NCBI GenBank assembly: GCA_045804965.1
Contig: JBJMMD010000033.1
Coordinates: 62,001-126,000 of the forward strand
Source: CAVTUU01 sp045804965
Lineage (GTDB): Bacteria; Chloroflexota; Chloroflexia; Thermomicrobiales; UBA6265
Direction of reading: 5' to 3'
Length of the DNA: 64,000 nt
Every line of letters begins with the position of its first letter. The first letter of the stretch is position 1. A program made the position numbers and the translations under genes. Below are positions 42,958 through 52,052 of this stretch, piece by piece. The notes under the pieces were generated by a model. It saw only the letters and a list, made by a program, of their open reading frames with translations. It was not told the origin of the DNA and searched no databases.

Positions 42958-44070
42958 CTAGACATTGAAGAGAAAGTTGATGATGTCGCCGTCGTGCACG
43001 ATGTAGGTCTTGCCTTCGCGCCGGAAGGTACCGAGCTTCTTGGTCTCGGCCATCGAGCCGGCCGCGATCATATCGTCGTACGATACGACCTCTGCCCGGA
43101 TAAAGCCTCGCTGGATATCGCTGTGAATCTCGCCGGCCGCTTCGACCGCGGTTGCGCCCCGGCGAATCGTCCAAGCACGGCATTCGTCTGGCCCAACCGT
43201 GAAGAACGGAATCAAGCCGAGGAGCTCGAAGGACAGGCGAATAACGCGATTGAGGCCCGATTCTTCGATGCCGAGATCAGCCATGAACGCGGACGCGTCC
43301 GCTTCGTCAAGTTGGCCGATTTCCATTTCTATTTTGCCGGCGAGAGCGTCGATCACCACGCCTGGTCGGGTAAAGCGCGTCGACGCTTCGGTGACGAGTT
43401 CTTCACCGGCAGCGCCAAGTTGCGCCTCGCCAAGGTTCAGAAGAATCAGCAGCGGTTTGGCGGTGAGCAACCCGAAACCACGAAGGTTCTTGATATCGTC
43501 AGGATCGAGCTCTTCGATGACTTCGCGGAGAGGCGTGTCGGTTTCGAGCGTCTCCCTCAGCCGCTGCATGACGACCTGTTCGCGCTCGTAGCTTTCCCGC
43601 TCGACTCCCTTGAGCTTCGGAATTTGCGCGACGAGGCGCTGAAGCCGTTTCTCTATAATCGAAAGATCGCTGAATGCAAGCTCGAGATTGAGCGTCTCGA
43701 TGTCGCGCAGCGGATTGACGTTGCCCTCGGTGTGGGGAAGGTTAGAATCCTCGAAGGCACGAACGACGTGGACCAACGCGTCGCCCTGGCTGAGATGGCC
43801 GAGCAGTTGACCGCTCATTCCTTTTTCGGCGATGCCCGCAGATAGACCGGCGACATCGAAATACTGCACGTCGGCGGGAACTTTGCGCTCAGGCTTGAAC
43901 ATCTCGGTCAGCACATCGAGGCGTGGGTCCGGCACTTTCACCGTTGCTAGATTAGGCTCGTCGCCGCCGCCACCGAAGCCGCCGGTCTTCGCTTCCGCGC
44001 GAGTGAGCGCGTTGAAGACGGTAGTTTTGCCCGCTGCGGGCAAACCGATAATTACGAGCCGAGTTGCCAC
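42958..44070 (-). CDS. ychF: Ribosome-binding ATPase YchF
   Basis: GTG 44070 (TGAGGA upstream) gives ATRLVIIGLPAAGKTTVFNA, with the P-loop GLPAAGKT. The 370-aa protein has the switch II region DVAGLSAG, an Obg-family coiled-coil domain, and a C-terminal TGS domain (CRAWTIRRGATAVEAAGEIH, FIRAEVVSYDDMI, YIVHDGDIINFLFNV). The G4 motif (NxxE in YchF) is replaced by NLGEAQ, matching the ATP specificity of this branch. It binds ribosomes and modulates stress-related translation. Confidence 0.96.
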   Translation of the reverse strand: MATRLVIIGLPAAGKTTVFNALTRAEAKTGGFGGGGDEPNLATVKVPDPRLDVLTEMFKPERKVPADVQYFDVAGLSAGIAEKGMSGQLLGHLSQGDALVHVVRAFEDSNLPHTEGNVNPLRDIETLNLELAFSDLSIIEKRLQRLVAQIPKLKGVERESYEREQVVMQRLRETLETDTPLREVIEELDPDDIKNLRGFGLLTAKPLLILLNLGEAQLGAAGEELVTEASTRFTRPGVVIDALAGKIEMEIGQLDEADASAFMADLGIEESGLNRVIRLSFELLGLIPFFTVGPDECRAWTIRRGATAVEAAGEIHSDIQRGFIRAEVVSYDDMIAAGSMAETKKLGTFRREGKTYIVHDGDIINFLFNV

Positions 44071-44171
44071 ACAATCCTCATCTACTTGCTTGGATTGCCG
44101 ATCGCACACGCCGAAAGCGCCGCCGCATTATGAACCAGTCAACGCGCGGAGCGCCAAGCGATTCGTTGGAC

Positions 44172-44705
44172 CTAACGACTTGATCCGCCTAGAAGGCTAG
44201 AAGGGGTCAGGGCGACCACGGTACCGTGCGTGAGCTGAACGATGTCCTCCGGCCGCAATCGGAGTAGGACGTCCTCGCTGCCCCCTCCACCGAACGCCTC
44301 GTCCAATTGCATCAGCGCTTCGTCGATATAGACAGGGAATCTGGTCGTGTGACCGACCGGCGCCACGCCACCCGCCGGGAAACCTGTCAACGCGAGGACG
44401 GTCTCCGGCGTCGCCAGCCGCGGAGTGCAGAGTCCCGTCACCTCCGCGAGCACTGTCTTGTCAACGCGCGAGGGGCCGCTCGCGATCACGAGGGCAACAT
44501 CACCGTTTCGTCCCTCGAACAGGAGTGATTTGAGGATCTCGCGTTCGGCAATTCCGATCGCCGCCGCGGCAAGCGAGATGGTTGGCATCGGCGTTCCCGG
44601 CATGATGAACTCAAACGGAACCCCGGTCGAGCGGAGCCAACGATCGAGGCGGCGAACGTGTTCATCGAGGATTTGGGGACGAGACTCGCCCAAACGGTCC
44701 GACAT
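44172..44705 (-). CDS. ybaK: YbaK/ProX-family aminoacyl-tRNA editing deacylase
   Basis: The 177-aa protein contains ISLAAAAIGIAEREILKSLL, in which the family Lys that holds the substrate is present, ALVIASGPSRVDKTVLAEV, and GGVAPVGHTTRFPVYID. This fits a free-standing YbaK/ProX editing domain that removes mis-attached amino acids (Cys or Ala) from tRNA-Pro. Its ATG overlaps the stop of the dipeptide permease gene (TAATG), so it is translated with the transport operon, an unusual neighbour for an editing factor. Confidence 0.9.
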   Translation of the reverse strand: MSDRLGESRPQILDEHVRRLDRWLRSTGVPFEFIMPGTPMPTISLAAAAIGIAEREILKSLLFEGRNGDVALVIASGPSRVDKTVLAEVTGLCTPRLATPETVLALTGFPAGGVAPVGHTTRFPVYIDEALMQLDEAFGGGGSEDVLLRLRPEDIVQLTHGTVVALTPSSLLGGSSR

Positions 44706-45685
44706 TAGCGCCCGCGCTGGCGTGGATCAAGCGCGTCGCGCAGACCGTCGCCGAAGAAGTTGAGCGCCATGACTACGCTCATGATCGCGAGGCCGGGAAC
44801 GGCGGCGTACCACCAATACTGGACACCCTTGTCGGCGCCGGCTTTGATCATCGCGCCCCATTCTGGATTCGGAGGTACAGCGCCGAGTCCGATAAAGCTC
44901 AATCCGGCCGTGAGCACAATCGCGCTCCCCACATCGAGCGTCGCTTTGACGATGATTGGTGCGTCGGTGCAAGGCAAGATATGACGCAAAAGGACACGAA
45001 ATCGAGACGCCCCGATTGCTTCCGCCGCAGTGACGAACTCGTTTGTTGAGATGGCCAACACTTGACCGCGCATGACCCGGGCGTATTCTGGCCAGAGCAC
45101 AAGCCCAACTGCGATCAGTGCGTTGTATAGTCGCTTGTCGCTGAACGGCGACGCGGCAGTGATGGCCATCGCGAGAATGATCGATGGGAACGACAGTACA
45201 GCGTCCGCGAACCGCATGATGATCGTATCGAGCTTGCCGCGAAAATAGCCAGCAATCGCGCCCACGAGACAGCCAAATGACCCGGTACACAGAATCACGA
45301 TGATGCCGGATGGCACTGATATTCGCGCGCCGTAAATCACGCGGCTGATCATGTCGCGTCCTAAGTCGTCCGTGCCGAAGGGATGGGTCGCGCTTGGAGG
45401 CTGCAGTTTCTGACTCGTGTCGATGAAGTTGGGGTCGTCAATGGGCAAGACCGGAGCAAGCAAACCAAGTAGAAGCCAAGTAAGGACGATAGCGAGCCCA
45501 GCTAGTGCGAGAGGTTGGCGCCGTAGCGAACGAACGGCGTCGCCCGCGGGCGACCGGCGACGGCGAAGCTCTCCGGCTAGCTCCGATTGAGAGCGCGCAG
45601 GACGGCCCGCCAGCGTTCCGCCTGTAGACACACCGGCGTTGGGCACCCCGAGCGTTGCGCTAGCGCTGTCGTCGACAGTTTGCAT
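44705..45685 (-). CDS. dppC: Dipeptide/oligopeptide ABC transporter permease (DppC type)
   Basis: The 326-aa protein has a long basic N-terminus, an OppC N-terminal segment (RQPLALAGLAIVLTWLLLGL), and a six-helix BPD_transp_1 domain with HPFGTDDLGRDMISRVIYGA and the EAA loop EAIGASRFRVLLRHILP that contacts the ATPase. It follows dppB with a TGATG overlap. No ATPase (dppD/dppF) gene follows; the transporter must borrow ATP-binding subunits encoded elsewhere. Confidence 0.94.
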   Translation of the reverse strand: MQTVDDSASATLGVPNAGVSTGGTLAGRPARSQSELAGELRRRRSPAGDAVRSLRRQPLALAGLAIVLTWLLLGLLAPVLPIDDPNFIDTSQKLQPPSATHPFGTDDLGRDMISRVIYGARISVPSGIIVILCTGSFGCLVGAIAGYFRGKLDTIIMRFADAVLSFPSIILAMAITAASPFSDKRLYNALIAVGLVLWPEYARVMRGQVLAISTNEFVTAAEAIGASRFRVLLRHILPCTDAPIIVKATLDVGSAIVLTAGLSFIGLGAVPPNPEWGAMIKAGADKGVQYWWYAAVPGLAIMSVVMALNFFGDGLRDALDPRQRGR

Positions 45686-46704
45686 CAGCTCACTCGAATC
45701 CGCGGATCGATGAATCCGTAGACGACATCGACCAGCAGATTAAACGTGATGTAGGACACCGCGACGACGAGCGTCACCCCGAGCAAGCCCGGGTAATCAA
45801 GTTTGATCGCGGTCTTCACCGCGTATTGGCCGATGCCGGGCCATGAGAAGATCGTCTCGGTCAACACTGCCCCGGCGAGGAGACTCGCGAAAGTCAAGCC
45901 GAGAACCGTGACGGTCGGAATAAGGGCGTTGCGCAGCGCGTGCACGACGACGACGCGCCGCTCGGCCAGTCCTTTCGATCGGGCCGTGCGAATGTAATCC
46001 TCACCGATCGCCGCGATCAAGGACGATCGGAGCATGCGTGCGACGATGCCCATTGCATACGAGCCAAGTACGATGCTCGGAAGAATGAGATGCTGAATTG
46101 CGCTCCAGAACTTATCCCACTCGCCGGTCATAGCCGCGTCAAACGTGACAATGCCCGTAATGTTCTTTGGTGCCTCCATGCCGACAGCAAGCCGTCCTGG
46201 GCCCGGAAGCCATCCAAGCCGGACATGGAACGCGTACAGCATGATCAAGCCAAGCCAAAAAACAGGCACAGACGTCCCGAGAAGTGCAAGAAGGCGCGAG
46301 ATATTATCAGGCCAACGGTTGCGACAAAGCGCGCCGATGATGCCGAGCGGAACGCCTAATGTCAGCGCGAAGAGCATGGCGTAAAAGGCAAGCTCAACCG
46401 TCGCGGGCACGAACTTCCGGAGATCCTGAGTCACAGGATGTCGTGTGCTGATCGATTGGCCCATATCGCCATGGGAGAGATTTCGCAAATAGTAGAGATA
46501 TTGCACGGCAAGCGGCTTGTTCAATCCCCACCGCTCTTCAAGCGCTTGCCGGACTTCAGGTCGCTCCGCTTGTCGTTCGCTGATGAGAGCGTTGATTGGG
46601 TCACCAGGAATAGCGTGCGCAAGCAAGAATGTACAAATGCTCACAATAAAGAGCACAACGACTGATTGCACAAGCCGGCGAGCAATGTAAACCCAAAGAC
46701 CCAT
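45685..46704 (-). CDS. dppB: Dipeptide/oligopeptide ABC transporter permease (DppB type)
   Basis: The 339-aa protein starts with the typical IARRLVQSVVVLFIVSICTF helix, followed by a BPD_transp_1 domain with the EAA-type loop TARSKGLAERRVVVVHALRN and LLAGAVLTETIFSWPGIGQY, characteristic of OppB/DppB. With the DppC protein it forms the inner-membrane channel for peptides. It is about 110 bases after the solute-binding gene, separated by a hairpin that may lower permease expression relative to the binding protein. Confidence 0.94.
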   Translation of the reverse strand: MGLWVYIARRLVQSVVVLFIVSICTFLLAHAIPGDPINALISERQAERPEVRQALEERWGLNKPLAVQYLYYLRNLSHGDMGQSISTRHPVTQDLRKFVPATVELAFYAMLFALTLGVPLGIIGALCRNRWPDNISRLLALLGTSVPVFWLGLIMLYAFHVRLGWLPGPGRLAVGMEAPKNITGIVTFDAAMTGEWDKFWSAIQHLILPSIVLGSYAMGIVARMLRSSLIAAIGEDYIRTARSKGLAERRVVVVHALRNALIPTVTVLGLTFASLLAGAVLTETIFSWPGIGQYAVKTAIKLDYPGLLGVTLVVAVSYITFNLLVDVVYGFIDPRIRVS

Positions 46705-46772
46705 GAGCGACTCCAGGCATTCTGGTGTCGAAGGCTAGTCAGCGAAAGTGCGAACGGACTCAGATCCGAGAT

Positions 46773-46799
46773 GGAGCGGCCGGAACGGCCGGCCGCTCC
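46773..46799 (-). terminator. GC-rich hairpin between solute-binding protein and permease genes
   Basis: GGAGCGGCCGG pairs perfectly with CCGGCCGCTCC around a five-base loop. No T-run follows, so it is more likely an mRNA-stabilising or attenuating hairpin downstream of the binding-protein gene than a full terminator. Confidence 0.5.
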
Positions 46800-46814
46800 G
46801 AGTGAGTTCGGCTG

Positions 46815-48533
46815 CTAGGCGGTCTTGGACGCGCCGCGGAGTTGAATCTGCACGATTGAGTGGGTGCTGACGCCTTGAACCTTCTTGCTTGCCGGCTTGC
46901 GGTCGTTCGGCTGCGCGAGCACGATAAATGCGGCGGCGTCAATCAGCGCTTTTTGAGCGTCCACGTAAATCTGCGTGCGCTTCTCCGGGTCGAGTTCGGC
47001 CAATCCCTTCGCAAGAAGATCGTCCACCGCGGGATCCGAATACCCAACGCGCTTGGCGGCTGATCCGGTCGACGCGCCAAACGGATCGGAGTAGGACGAC
47101 ACGTCAGGGAAGTCAGGCGTCCAGCCCGAAACCGTGAACTGCAGCTTACTAGCCCGGTAGTCTGCAAGGCGCTTCGCTGGGTCCATCGGATTGAGCTTAA
47201 TAGTTAGTCCCTTGATTTTCTGGAGGTCTGACTGCAGCTTTGCCGCCAGTGTTTCGATCGGCACGCCGCCGTTCGTTGAAGCGCCGGATCCATAGCTAAA
47301 TGTGAGCTCGGCGCTGCCGACGCCTGTCGAATCGAAAAGCTGCTGCGCCTTTGTCAAATCGGTCTTGTAGGCCAGGTCTTTGACTTCGTCCGCTCCGGTC
47401 ATGCCAAACGGGACAATGGTTGCCGGCCGTTGGCCCTCGCCGTTCATCAAATCGTTCAGGATGCCGTCGTAGTCGATCGCGTAGGCAATCGCCTGGCGCA
47501 TTTCCTTTTTGGCCAACGGCCCACCGGGCTCATCGTGCGTGTGCATCGCAAGGTAGTCGATCGCAAGCGTCGGGCCCTTAATCACTTGCAGGTCCGCGTT
47601 CGACTCGATGTCGGCAAGCTGGTCGGGATCGACACTGTAGGCAATGTCGGCCTCGCCGGTAATGACCGCTTGTGTCTGCTCCGTTGGCGAGACGATGTTG
47701 CGGAAAATCACCATATCGAGGGCAGGAACGTCGCCCCAATAATCCGGGTTCTTTTCAATGTGCACCTCGCCGTTGATATCGAATTGAGTTTGAATGAATG
47801 GGCCGGTGCCGGCCGAGGTGTTCGCGTCGAGCCAGTCCTTGAATGTGTCCGACTTGTCTGCATCCTCAGCGTCGGTCGCGCCGTTTTCCTTAGCGAATTT
47901 ACTGTCGATCACGCCTAGTGGCGCGGTGGTGAGAATCGGTACGAGCGCGGCGTTCGGAGCCTTGAGCGTGATCTTGATCGTTTTCGGGTCGACAGCCTCG
48001 ACCTTATCCCAGTAATCGGTTGCCAGGAACGCGCCCTGGAACTTGATGTTCTTGCAGCGCGTCCAGGAGAAGACGACGTCGTCCGCCGTCATCACATTTC
48101 CGGTGTTCTGGAACTTTACTCCCTCTCGAATCGGGATCGTCGCAGTCAAACCGTCGGCCGAGAACTTAGGCATGTCGGTGGCCAGAATCGGCGTGATGTC
48201 AGTCGGCTTCGTGGAGTCGATAATGGTGTAAAGCGGTTCGTAGACGACATTTTCGGCGGCCTGGGAATTGATCTCGTAGATCCAGCCTGGATCGAGCGTG
48301 ATCCACTGATCCTTAAGGTCGTCGGCGATGACGAGCGTCTTATCGTCCGCCTGACTAACATGTGCGATCGTTCGTGGACCCGAACCAGGCGCGGCGCTTG
48401 CATGCGCATTGAGCGCGTTCGCGATTGCCGTTGCTCCTAAGCCGGCCACTAGCGCCCGTTGGAGAAACTGACGCCGGGAAATCTGACCGCTCGCCAACCG
48501 ATCAACGAGTTCGGAGATCTGCTGCTCAGCCAT
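46815..48533 (-). CDS. dppA: Tat-exported peptide ABC transporter substrate-binding protein
   Basis: ATG 48533 has GTGAGGAG upstream. The 572-aa protein has a twin-arginine signal (S-R-R-Q-F-L in GQISRRQFLQRALVAGLG, then ATAIANALNAHASA). The mature part is a family 5 binding protein: VFSWTRCKNIKFQGAFLATD, DAKTIKITL-like VDPKTIKITLKAPN, KKEMRQAIAYAIDYDGILND. It is upstream of dppB-dppC and supplies their substrate. Its paralogue at 17595 has a different, longer n-region. Confidence 0.94.
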   Translation of the reverse strand: MAEQQISELVDRLASGQISRRQFLQRALVAGLGATAIANALNAHASAAPGSGPRTIAHVSQADDKTLVIADDLKDQWITLDPGWIYEINSQAAENVVYEPLYTIIDSTKPTDITPILATDMPKFSADGLTATIPIREGVKFQNTGNVMTADDVVFSWTRCKNIKFQGAFLATDYWDKVEAVDPKTIKITLKAPNAALVPILTTAPLGVIDSKFAKENGATDAEDADKSDTFKDWLDANTSAGTGPFIQTQFDINGEVHIEKNPDYWGDVPALDMVIFRNIVSPTEQTQAVITGEADIAYSVDPDQLADIESNADLQVIKGPTLAIDYLAMHTHDEPGGPLAKKEMRQAIAYAIDYDGILNDLMNGEGQRPATIVPFGMTGADEVKDLAYKTDLTKAQQLFDSTGVGSAELTFSYGSGASTNGGVPIETLAAKLQSDLQKIKGLTIKLNPMDPAKRLADYRASKLQFTVSGWTPDFPDVSSYSDPFGASTGSAAKRVGYSDPAVDDLLAKGLAELDPEKRTQIYVDAQKALIDAAAFIVLAQPNDRKPASKKVQGVSTHSIVQIQLRGASKTA

Positions 48534-48833
48534 GATGCTCCTCACCTGAATGAACGCCCGGTCTTCAGTAGCCGGGTCGCCCTAACGACTCGAACGCTCC
48601 TGAAACAAGGTCTTGAGCCTGCGCCGAGCGGACCGTGAAACCAAACCGCCTAGGAGAGCGCGGGGCCATCAACCTCAATTGAGCGATGCCCGAAATCATA
48701 GCACGGCAAGGTTGGAGGAACCCGCTCTGAGCGCACGACTGAAAGCGAGCCCTTTGTGCAAACTGCCTATGATTCGTTCGAAAACCAGTTTTGGATTCGT
48801 CGGCGCGCAGAAACTCGTCTGAAAAACACCAGC
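48534..48833. other. Intergenic region upstream of the peptide transporter operon
   Basis: These 300 bases lie between the end of ileS and the start of the solute-binding gene. No gene or RNA was recognised; a promoter for the transporter operon should be here, but I could not identify a convincing -35/-10 pair. Confidence 0.4.
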
Positions 48834-51800
48834 TTATTCATGATTGACCTGACGCAATCCGATTCGCACCTGATGCCGGCCGACCGTAATCTGGTCCTGC
48901 CAAAACCCGTTGCGATCGTGGGCAGCGAGTGGTTCGACGGCGTCCGAGAAGCCGACCGATGTCGTCCCCGAGAGTTCATCGGCAAGGGTTTCGGTCATGA
49001 CGTAGTCGCGGTGTGCGTCGAGCGCGGCGACGACCTCGGGATCGGCTTCGTACGTGGCGATAATACGGTCTTCAATCCGATACCCCGCGGACTTCCGAGC
49101 GTCTTGGACACCTCGCACGAAATCGCGGGCGAGCCCCTCTTGGACGAGCTCCGGCGTCAGCTCCGTGTCCAGGACAACGGTCGCGGTCGGACCTTGGGCA
49201 GCAGCATAGCCCGCTTGTTTCTTCAGATCGACGAGCACCTCGTCCGGTTCGAGGACGGCCTGCGTTCCGTCGGGCAAGGTCAGTTCGATCGATTGGCCAG
49301 CAGCAACATTTGAAGCCACTAGCGCCGCGTCCAAATTGGCGAGTGCGGCCCGGATCGCGCCAAGTTGCTTGCCGTATTTCGGGCCGAGCAGGCTCAAATT
49401 CGGCCGGATGCTGTAAGTGACAACCTCACCTAAATCGACGAGCGGTTCGACATCCTTGACGTTGAGTTCGTCGGTGATCTGGTCCTTCATGCGCACCACG
49501 GCGTCCATCGTCGCGGGATCGCGAGAATAGACCAGTATGCCGGGAAGCGGCTGGCGCACTTTCACGCCAACTTCAGAGCGCGCCGCGCGACCGAGCTGGA
49601 CAACCTCCAGCACCGCCGCCATGTCGCTCGACAACTGCTCGTCGATGATTGATGCATTGGCTTCCGGAAAGTCGGTCAGATGCACGGAAACCGGCGCAGT
49701 TGGGTCAACGGACCGCACGAGATTTTGGTGCAATTCCTCGGTTAGGAAGGGGATGAACGGCGCGAGCACGCGCGAGATGGTCACGAGCGACTCATAAAGC
49801 GTGTGATATGCCGCTTGCTTATCGCGGTCGGCCTCGCTTTTCCAAAACCGGCGACGGTTGCGACGGATGTACCAATTCGATAGTTCTTCGACGACGAAAT
49901 GTTCGATCTCGTTCGCCGCATCGTTCGGATCGTACTGTTCCAGACGATCGCGAACGTATGCAACGACCTGGTTCAGCCGCGAAATGATCCAGCGGTCAAG
50001 CAACGAGCGCTCGGCGACCGGGACAAAAGTCGACTTGGCGGTCGGGTCGAATCCGTCGAGGCGGGCGTAGGTCGCGAAGAACGAGTAGGAGTTCCAGAAC
50101 GGCAGGATGAATCGGCGGCGGACATCGTCGGTGACGTGATACCCGAAGTTGAGATTCTGGCTCGGATTCACTGTCAAAAACAGCCAGCGCATGACATCGA
50201 CGCCAATGATTTCGGCGGCGTCATCGAACCACACCGCGTTGCCCTTGCTCTTGTGCATCTCCTCGCCCTTTTCGTCGCGCATCAGGGCATAGGAGAAGAC
50301 GTTCTTGAACGCCGGCTCGTTCACGAGGGCGGTGCTTTGGGCGATCAGCGAGTAGAACCAGTTGCGGAATTGGCCGGGAAAGCTCTCTGTGATCAAGTCC
50401 GCGGGATACCACTCTTGCCAATGCGCGGGATCGTGCCGGTAATTGAGTGTTGAGAAGGCGACGATCCCCGCGTCAAGCCACGGATTCCCGACATCGGCGA
50501 TTCGCGACACCGGATCACCGCAATGCTTGCAGGCGATCTTGACGGCATCGATCCACGGCCGGTGCGGCGTGTGTCCTTCGAACGCCTCCCAACCCGAGAT
50601 CGCGCGTTCTTTGAGCTCGACTTCACTGCCGATCACCTCGAAGGCCCGGCAGGATTGACACTCGTAGATCGGCAGGGCCAGACCCCAGTAGCGCTTCTTC
50701 GAGATCATCCAGTCGTCCATATGCGCGAGCCAGTCGAGCTCGCGACCGAGACCGAATGAGGGAACCCAATTGATCTGCTTCGTCACCTCCATCATCGGTT
50801 GGCGAAGCTCGGCCATACTGATGAACCACTCGTCAACCAAGCGGAAGACGAGGTCGGTCCCGCAGCGCCAGCACACGGGGTAGCGGTGCTTGAATTGCTC
50901 CGCTCGATAGAGAAACCCCTTCTCTTCGAGATTTCGCATGATCGGCGTCGCAACCTCATGGACGTACGATCCCGTCAGCCAGTCGAATCCGTCGACATAC
51001 ACGCCGAACTCGTTGATGGGGGCAACGACCGCGAGGTTGTGCTCTCTCGACAGCGCAAAGTCTTCTTTGCCGCATCCAGGAGCGATGTGGACGATCCCGG
51101 TGCCTTCGCTGGCATTGACTTCGTTCCACGGAATTACACGATGTTCGACGTTGGCTTCGGCCGGCAGCTCGTCGAACGGCCCGCGATAGACGCGGCCGAT
51201 CAGTTCAGAGCCCGGCAACTCCCGCGTTACGGTGTACTCGCCGCGCAAGGCGAGTCTCGCCGCGTCCTTGGCGAGGTAATAGGTCTTCCCATTTTGCTCA
51301 ATCTGGATGTAAGTGAGCTCGGGATGAATCGCGGCGGCGACGTTGGCAGTGAGTGTCCACGGTGTCGTCGTCCAGATCAGCAGGTTGGCATTGTCTTCGT
51401 CGACCAGCGGGAACGCGACGTGGACCGAAAGGTGGGCGCGTTCCTGATAACCCTCGGTCGCGATTTCGTGTTCAGAGATACCAGTGCCGCAGCGAGGGCA
51501 CCACGGCATGACGTCGTGGCCTTTGTAGATCCAGCCTCGATCGTAACAGGTCTTCAGGAAGTCCCAGATCATGTAGTTGTTTTCATCGGACATCGTGAAA
51601 TAGGAGTTGTCCCAGTCCATCCAATAGCCGAGCCTGATTGACTGCTCGGTGATGCGCGCGGCGTACGTGAGCACCCGCTTCTTGCAGCGTTCGACGAATT
51701 CGGCGATGCCGTAGGCTTCGATGTCGCGCTTGCTTTTGAGCCCGAGTTCTTTTTCGACTTCGACTTCAACCCATAGACCCTGACAATCGAAACCGTTCTG

Positions 51801-52052
51801 AAAGCGTTCTTTCTCGCCAAGCATGGCGTGATAACGCTGGAACAGATCCTTGTACGTCCGTCCCCAGGCATGATGAACACCCATCGGATTGTTCGCGGTG
51901 ATGGGACCGTCAAGAAAGCTGTAACGAGTCGCCGAGGTATCGTTCCGATGGAGATAGTGCTCGACGATATCCTCAGCTTCCCACCATGCGAGCGTCGTTC
52001 GCTCCTGACTGGGGAAATCGACTTTTGTCGGTACTTCGTTAAACGACGGCAT
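48834..52052 (-). CDS. ileS: Isoleucyl-tRNA synthetase, type 2 with altered GVHH signature
   Basis: ATG 52052 follows CTGGAG. The 1072-aa enzyme is long, type 2/eukaryote-like. N-terminal block NNPMGVHHAWGRTYKDLFQR: the class I HIGH motif is replaced by G58-V-H-H61, with first and third positions exchanged. The KMSKS loop (near 597) reads EEMHKSKGNA. An intact CP1 editing domain (LLIWTTTPWTLTANVAAAIH, VEHRVIPW...GTGIVHIAPGCGKED) and a C-terminal anticodon domain with WYIRRNRRRFWKS follow. Zinc-type Cys pairs occur (CWRCGTD, CPRCGTG, CQSC, CKHCGD). It charges tRNA-Ile; the signature predicts strong resistance to mupirocin. A T-box precedes it. Confidence 0.96.
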   Translation of the reverse strand: MPSFNEVPTKVDFPSQERTTLAWWEAEDIVEHYLHRNDTSATRYSFLDGPITANNPMGVHHAWGRTYKDLFQRYHAMLGEKERFQNGFDCQGLWVEVEVEKELGLKSKRDIEAYGIAEFVERCKKRVLTYAARITEQSIRLGYWMDWDNSYFTMSDENNYMIWDFLKTCYDRGWIYKGHDVMPWCPRCGTGISEHEIATEGYQERAHLSVHVAFPLVDEDNANLLIWTTTPWTLTANVAAAIHPELTYIQIEQNGKTYYLAKDAARLALRGEYTVTRELPGSELIGRVYRGPFDELPAEANVEHRVIPWNEVNASEGTGIVHIAPGCGKEDFALSREHNLAVVAPINEFGVYVDGFDWLTGSYVHEVATPIMRNLEEKGFLYRAEQFKHRYPVCWRCGTDLVFRLVDEWFISMAELRQPMMEVTKQINWVPSFGLGRELDWLAHMDDWMISKKRYWGLALPIYECQSCRAFEVIGSEVELKERAISGWEAFEGHTPHRPWIDAVKIACKHCGDPVSRIADVGNPWLDAGIVAFSTLNYRHDPAHWQEWYPADLITESFPGQFRNWFYSLIAQSTALVNEPAFKNVFSYALMRDEKGEEMHKSKGNAVWFDDAAEIIGVDVMRWLFLTVNPSQNLNFGYHVTDDVRRRFILPFWNSYSFFATYARLDGFDPTAKSTFVPVAERSLLDRWIISRLNQVVAYVRDRLEQYDPNDAANEIEHFVVEELSNWYIRRNRRRFWKSEADRDKQAAYHTLYESLVTISRVLAPFIPFLTEELHQNLVRSVDPTAPVSVHLTDFPEANASIIDEQLSSDMAAVLEVVQLGRAARSEVGVKVRQPLPGILVYSRDPATMDAVVRMKDQITDELNVKDVEPLVDLGEVVTYSIRPNLSLLGPKYGKQLGAIRAALANLDAALVASNVAAGQSIELTLPDGTQAVLEPDEVLVDLKKQAGYAAAQGPTATVVLDTELTPELVQEGLARDFVRGVQDARKSAGYRIEDRIIATYEADPEVVAALDAHRDYVMTETLADELSGTTSVGFSDAVEPLAAHDRNGFWQDQITVGRHQVRIGLRQVNHE

